This document shows positions 21,410-25,020 of a DNA stretch of 25,020 bases, in pieces (position 1 is the first letter of the stretch; every line of letters starts with the position of its first letter). The stretch is taken from NCBI GenBank assembly GCA_964631325.1, contig CAZVWJ010000040.1:1-25020 (forward strand), read 5' to 3'. The position numbers and the translations under genes are program-made. Under the pieces are notes generated by a model. It worked only from the letters and a program-made list of their open reading frames with translations, did no database searches and was not told where the DNA came from. The DNA is from CAZVWJ01 sp964631325 (GTDB lineage: Bacteria; T1Sed10-126).

Positions 21410-22465
21410 ATGAAGAAGGTATTAGTCGTTGATGACTCGGTGTTTGTTCGACGTTTTTTGACCGGGGAAGTGGAAAAAATAGACGGACTTGAGGTGGCGG
21501 GAACTGCTCGGAATGGTCTGGAAGCACTCAAGGTTATCCAGGAAGAGCAGGTTGACTTAATTACCATGGACATAGAAATGCCGGAGATGAACGGTTTCCA
21601 GACTCTGAAGAAGTTGAACAGCCAGGGAATTCAAATTCCTGTTCTTGTTGTTAGCTCGGTGACCCCCGAGAATTCAGAACCGGCGGCCCGGGCAATGGAA
21701 TTGGGAGCCGTCGATGTTCTTCCTAAACCAGCCCAGGGAAGCATGGGGCTCGGAATAGAGGAAATTAGTGATGAATTGAAAGAAAAATTGACTGCTCTCG
21801 TTGCCCGGGTTCCCGAGCGTAAGGAAGTCTCGGAAAAGGTTGTAGAAAAAAAACGGAAAACTCTTCGGGAAAAATTTCGCACTGTTGAGCCCCGGCTGCT
21901 GATTATTGGTGGTTCAACCGGGGCACCTCCATTTCTCCATTCGATAGTATCCCATCTTCCTTCTGACTTTCCTCTTCCGGTTGTGATTGTTCAGCACATG
22001 CGCAAGGTTTTCCTTGAGGGGCTGGCTAATAATCTGCAGAATGATGCGGAACTGGAGGTCAACCTTGTCAGAAGAGCCCGGGAGTTAAAAAAGGGTAATA
22101 TTTATCTTCCCGGAGACAACAAGCATCTTCTGTTTCGCTCCGGCGGTGAGAAAGCGTATGTTCGTCTCAAGGACGGCGAGGAGGTCTCCGGTGCAAAACC
22201 TTCAGTGGACGTGGCTTTTCAGTCAGCCCGTGATACATTTAAGAAGGATGTAATTGCCGTGATTCTTACCGGGATGGGCAAAGATGGTGCGGAAGGGATG
22301 GAGAAATTGTATGAAACCGGAGCTCTCTGTCTCGGCCAGGACCAGGAGTCCTCAGCCGTCTACGGCATGCCCCGCGAAGCCGCAGCCCGGGGTGCTCTCG
22401 ATCTCCAGGCTCCCGGCGATAAGATACCAGGTATAATAACTGACTGGGTTTCAAAATCAGTTTGA
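21410..22465 (+). CDS. cheB: CheB methylesterase/response regulator, paralogue 1
   Basis: This is a 351-residue protein that removes methyl groups (and can deamidate glutamines) on receptors when phosphorylated. The ATG at 21410 is preferred because GGAG (21398-21401) is eight bases upstream. The ATG at 21404 is too close. The receiver (1 to about 120) has D54 (MDIEMP), and a charged linker leads to the CheB catalytic domain (about 158-350) with the triad S169 (IGGSTGAP), H196 (IVQHM) and D292 (TGMGKDGA). All residues are intact and the length is typical. Its stop is four bases before the soluble kinase gene. A close paralogue follows at 23777. Confidence 0.95.
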   Translation: MKKVLVVDDSVFVRRFLTGEVEKIDGLEVAGTARNGLEALKVIQEEQVDLITMDIEMPEMNGFQTLKKLNSQGIQIPVLVVSSVTPENSEPAARAMELGAVDVLPKPAQGSMGLGIEEISDELKEKLTALVARVPERKEVSEKVVEKKRKTLREKFRTVEPRLLIIGGSTGAPPFLHSIVSHLPSDFPLPVVIVQHMRKVFLEGLANNLQNDAELEVNLVRRARELKKGNIYLPGDNKHLLFRSGGEKAYVRLKDGEEVSGAKPSVDVAFQSARDTFKKDVIAVILTGMGKDGAEGMEKLYETGALCLGQDQESSAVYGMPREAAARGALDLQAPGDKIPGIITDWVSKSV

Positions 22466-22469
22466 GCTG

Positions 22470-23648
22470 ATGGCTGAATATGACCTCCTTGTTGTCGAAG
22501 ATGAGCCGCTAATTGCTAAAGATGTTTGTTCCTCCCTGGAAGAATTGGGATATTCCGTCCTGGACACCTCTAAGACCGGTGAGGGCGCCATTGAAATGGC
22601 CGGGGAACTTGAGCCGGACCTGGTCCTGATGGATATCCGACTGAAAGGAGAGATAGATGGAACAGAAGCTACTCACCAGATCTGGGAGAAATTCCGGCTT
22701 CCCGTTGTTTACCTTACCGCCCATTCCGATGAAACTACCCTGGAGAAGGCAAAAAGTGGAGGGGCTTACGGTTATTTGACCAAGCCGGTCGAAAAGCATG
22801 ACCTTAGAAATGCTCTCGAAATGGCGGTTAACAAGCATCGGATGGAAGAGAAACTGCTCGAAAAGGAACGTCAGATTCATAAGTTAGAGCTGGAAAAAAG
22901 GGAGAAACTGGCCGCGCTCGGGAAAATGGCCGGCGGGATTACCCACGATATTAAGAATTTAAACGCCGCTCTCCAGGAAAACCTCGATTTTGTCTATTCT
23001 GCCTGGAAAAAGATAAGAAACAAGCTGGAAGAGTTGGAAGTTGAAGATGACGTTAGGGATTTAGTGGAACAGTTACCCGGAACCTTAGACTCCATGCAGC
23101 GCCAGATTGAGGGGATAAAACAAATCGGCGACAAGACAAAAACGTTTTCCCGGGCGGATGGATTTAAATCCGATAAAGTCGTTTTTAATCCGGTTAAAAA
23201 AATCAAGTATTTCTTTGAATACCTGGATGATATTTTTTCAAACCGCGATTATGATTCGATTGAGTTTGTGCTTGACTTGGGCTCCGACCTTGACGTTACC
23301 CTTGAGGGGGATCCCGGTGAATTTAGTCAGGTTTTGAAGAATCTAATTGAAAACGCTGCTGAGGCAGCGATTGAGGAACCTGAACCGGAAATTAGACTAC
23401 GGGTTTTTAGCAAAAGAAGTCAGTTTTGTATAACGGTCCGCGATAACGGACCGGGGATTTCGCAGGCGGACCGGGAGAAGATTTTTGAATCCTTTTACTC
23501 CTCCAGCCGGGCCGGTGAGAACCTCGGGCTCGGTCTCTCCATAGTTAAAGGGATTGTCGACAAAATGGGCGGAGAGATTGAAGTCGATTCGGAACCGGGA
23601 AAATGGACTAAATTCAGGGCCTGTTTCCCCACCACAAATAGATCTTAA
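22470..23648 (+). CDS. Soluble receiver-histidine kinase
   Basis: This is a 392-residue cytoplasmic protein with no membrane segment. The ATG lies four bases after the cheB stop with only a weak GAGCTG site, so coupling is likely. Receiver (1 to about 120): E11-D12, D55 (LMDIRLKG), LTAHS and LTKPV. A coiled coil (about 125-150) leads to an H-box with H159 (GGITHDIKNLNAAL) and a GHKL ATPase with N-box LKNLIENAAEAA, G1 VRDNGPGIS and G2 GLGLGLSIVKGI. All key residues are present. The order receiver-then-kinase suggests that it is itself switched by phosphorylation, perhaps from CheA, and then phosphorylates one of the stand-alone receivers. Its position between two CheB genes is unusual. Confidence 0.92.
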   Translation: MAEYDLLVVEDEPLIAKDVCSSLEELGYSVLDTSKTGEGAIEMAGELEPDLVLMDIRLKGEIDGTEATHQIWEKFRLPVVYLTAHSDETTLEKAKSGGAYGYLTKPVEKHDLRNALEMAVNKHRMEEKLLEKERQIHKLELEKREKLAALGKMAGGITHDIKNLNAALQENLDFVYSAWKKIRNKLEELEVEDDVRDLVEQLPGTLDSMQRQIEGIKQIGDKTKTFSRADGFKSDKVVFNPVKKIKYFFEYLDDIFSNRDYDSIEFVLDLGSDLDVTLEGDPGEFSQVLKNLIENAAEAAIEEPEPEIRLRVFSKRSQFCITVRDNGPGISQADREKIFESFYSSSRAGENLGLGLSIVKGIVDKMGGEIEVDSEPGKWTKFRACFPTTNRS

Positions 23649-23655
23649 TAAAATA

Positions 23656-23727
23656 GTCCACGAATCAGCACGAATCCACACGAATGGAAGAACTTAGATT
23701 CGTGAAGATTGGTGGGGATTAGTGGAC
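23656..23727 (+). repeat. Family E palindromic repeat
   Basis: GTCCACGAATCAGCACGAATC at the left arm and GATTGGTGGGGATTAGTGGAC at the right arm form an imperfect 72-base palindrome, matching the one at 12012-12084. It occupies most of the gap between the kinase gene and the second cheB. Confidence 0.8.
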
Positions 23728-23776
23728 AAAATTTTTAGTTTTTTAGAGATTTGCGGTTCGGAATTGGGGTCTTGTT

Positions 23777-24847
23777 ATGAAAAGTGTTTTAGTCGTTGAT
23801 GACGCTTACTTTGTCCGACGTTTTTTCACCGAAGAAATAGAAAAAATTGAGGGATTAGAAGTTGCTGGTACCGCCCGTAACGGGCTGGGGGCACTTGAGA
23901 TCCTGGCGGAAGAAACTGTGGATATTATTACCCTTGACCTTGATATGCCGGTTATGGATGGTTTTAAAACATTAAAGAAGATGAATGAGCAGGGGATTGA
24001 GATTCCCGTGCTGGTGGCCAGCGCCCTTACCTCTGAAAATGCAGAAGCGACGGCTCGTGTCCTGGAACTGGGGGCAGTGGATGTGCTTCCCAAACCTTCA
24101 AAAAATAGAATTGATTCGGATGTTGAGGAAATTAAAGCTGAATTCAGGCAAAAACTTTCTGCTTTAACTGAAGTTGCACCTGAACCCGAGGAAATTGAGT
24201 CGAGGATTCAGGATAAAAAAGAAAAGGTTCTTGCTCGAAAACTTGCTTCAATTAATCCCCGTTTACTGGTAGTAGGCGGGTCCACCGGTGCTCCCCCCCT
24301 GATCCATTCTATTGTTGAGCAGCTCCCGGGAAATTTTCCCCTCCCCGTGGTAATTATTCAGCATATCCGACAGGTATTTTTTGAAGGATTTGCAAAAAAT
24401 TTACAGCGTCGGTCACAACTTCCGGTAGAAACCGTTACCGCTCCTTGCAAATTAGAGAGCGGCAAAATTTATTTGCCGGGAAAGCGCGAGCATCTGTTTT
24501 TACGCTCCGGAGAGGTTTCGCCCCGGATCTCGTTTAACGGCCGGGCTAATAATTATTCAACCCGACCTGCAGTTGACGCTACTTTTCAATCGGCTGCTGC
24601 TCTCTTTGGCTCCGAGGTGATTGCTGTCCTTTTGACCGGGATGGGAAAGGACGGGGCCGCGGGAATGGAACGGTTGTATGAGGCCGGTGCCCTTTGCCTG
24701 GGGCAGGACCGGGAAACTTCCACCGTTTACGGAATGCCCCGGGCCGCGGCTATTCGGGGGGCTCTGGATCGGCAGGCTCCGGCCGGTCAGATTCCTGAAA
24801 TTATCCTTAGCTGGGTGAATAAAACTTTACCGTCCAGCACTCAATAG
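23777..24847 (+). CDS. cheB: CheB methylesterase/response regulator, paralogue 2
   Basis: This is a 356-residue second CheB. ATG start; no strong ribosome binding site is visible beyond GGGGTC. The receiver has D54 (LDLDMP), and the catalytic triad S169 (VGGSTGAP), H196 (IIQHI) and D292 (TGMGKDGA) falls at exactly the same residue numbers as in paralogue 1, so the pair arose by duplication with few indels upstream of the active site. Divergence is concentrated in the receiver surface (SSVT in one, SALT in the other) and in the linker. Different receiver surfaces may link the two copies to different kinases (CheA and the soluble kinase between them). It ends 28 bases before inverted repeat C. 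Confidence 0.94.
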   Translation: MKSVLVVDDAYFVRRFFTEEIEKIEGLEVAGTARNGLGALEILAEETVDIITLDLDMPVMDGFKTLKKMNEQGIEIPVLVASALTSENAEATARVLELGAVDVLPKPSKNRIDSDVEEIKAEFRQKLSALTEVAPEPEEIESRIQDKKEKVLARKLASINPRLLVVGGSTGAPPLIHSIVEQLPGNFPLPVVIIQHIRQVFFEGFAKNLQRRSQLPVETVTAPCKLESGKIYLPGKREHLFLRSGEVSPRISFNGRANNYSTRPAVDATFQSAAALFGSEVIAVLLTGMGKDGAAGMERLYEAGALCLGQDRETSTVYGMPRAAAIRGALDRQAPAGQIPEIILSWVNKTLPSSTQ

Positions 24848-24875
24848 GGTATCTTCAGAGGAGACAAGAATTTAT

Positions 24876-25020
24876 CTAACCCCGATAATTCTCGACAGCG
24901 TAACTGTCGTGAATTATCCGTCCGAAGGACAGCCTTCAATCGAGGCACCATATTTAGTGTTTAGCGCTGGCAAAGGGCTCTCAACGCAATTTTAGCGGTG
25001 AAGCTTCACAATAAAACTAC
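24876..25020 (-). repeat. Inverted repeat C, right copy (runs off the window)
   Basis: Reverse complement of 11126-11270 over its whole visible length, with a few substitutions. The internal stem carries one mismatch (ATAATTCTCGACAG versus CTGTCGTGAATTAT). Because the match reaches the last base, the element may continue beyond the window. Confidence 0.9.

Overview
The window reads as chromosomal DNA of a diderm, probably halophilic and anaerobic member of the Bacillota, Halanaerobiales-like. The reasons are strong AGGAGG-type ribosome binding sites with frequent TTG and GTG starts, a TonB-dependent outer-membrane receptor, very acidic proteins, and a CheX-containing chemosensory set. This assignment is an inference from style, not from a marker gene. 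All genes lie on the + strand.

Region 1 (1-5222): a promoter-bearing leader, a TonB-dependent receptor, a YfiR/DUF4154-like periplasmic protein and a methyl-accepting chemotaxis protein with five tandem 39-residue HAMP-like units. The order outer membrane, periplasm, inner membrane suggests one envelope-spanning sensor that reports to a chemosensory array.

Region 2 (5223-8431): an AT-rich, promoter-preceded three-gene operon of unrecognised function (253, 342 and 239 residues), lying between two copies of a C-rich/G-rich hairpin repeat. It looks like a transferred cassette and is the best candidate here for an undescribed system.

Region 3 (8432-11576): a CheW, a DUF2442-like/XRE fusion regulator, and an AT-rich pair of small membrane-protein genes, the first of which has no ATG, GTG or TTG start. 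The pair is bracketed by a long direct repeat, and the surrounding non-coding DNA is largely dispersed repeat sequence.

Region 4 (11577-24847): a large chemosensory locus: CheY, CheW, CheR fused to two STAS-like domains, CheA with two Hpt domains, a SAP-like insert and a C-terminal receiver, a response regulator, a pseudo-receiver, a second CheY, CheX, a degenerate HD-GYP protein, CheB, a soluble receiver-histidine kinase, and a second CheB. Eight receiver(-like) domains fall within 13.3 kb, with no flagellar gene and no receptor in the locus itself. Hpt duplication, a CheA receiver and several stand-alone receivers point to a non-canonical output (surface motility or another cellular function) rather than simple flagellar control. 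The locus is bracketed by a 145-bp inverted repeat whose right copy reaches the window edge.

At least five dispersed repeat families fill the intergenic spaces, and some are nested in each other.
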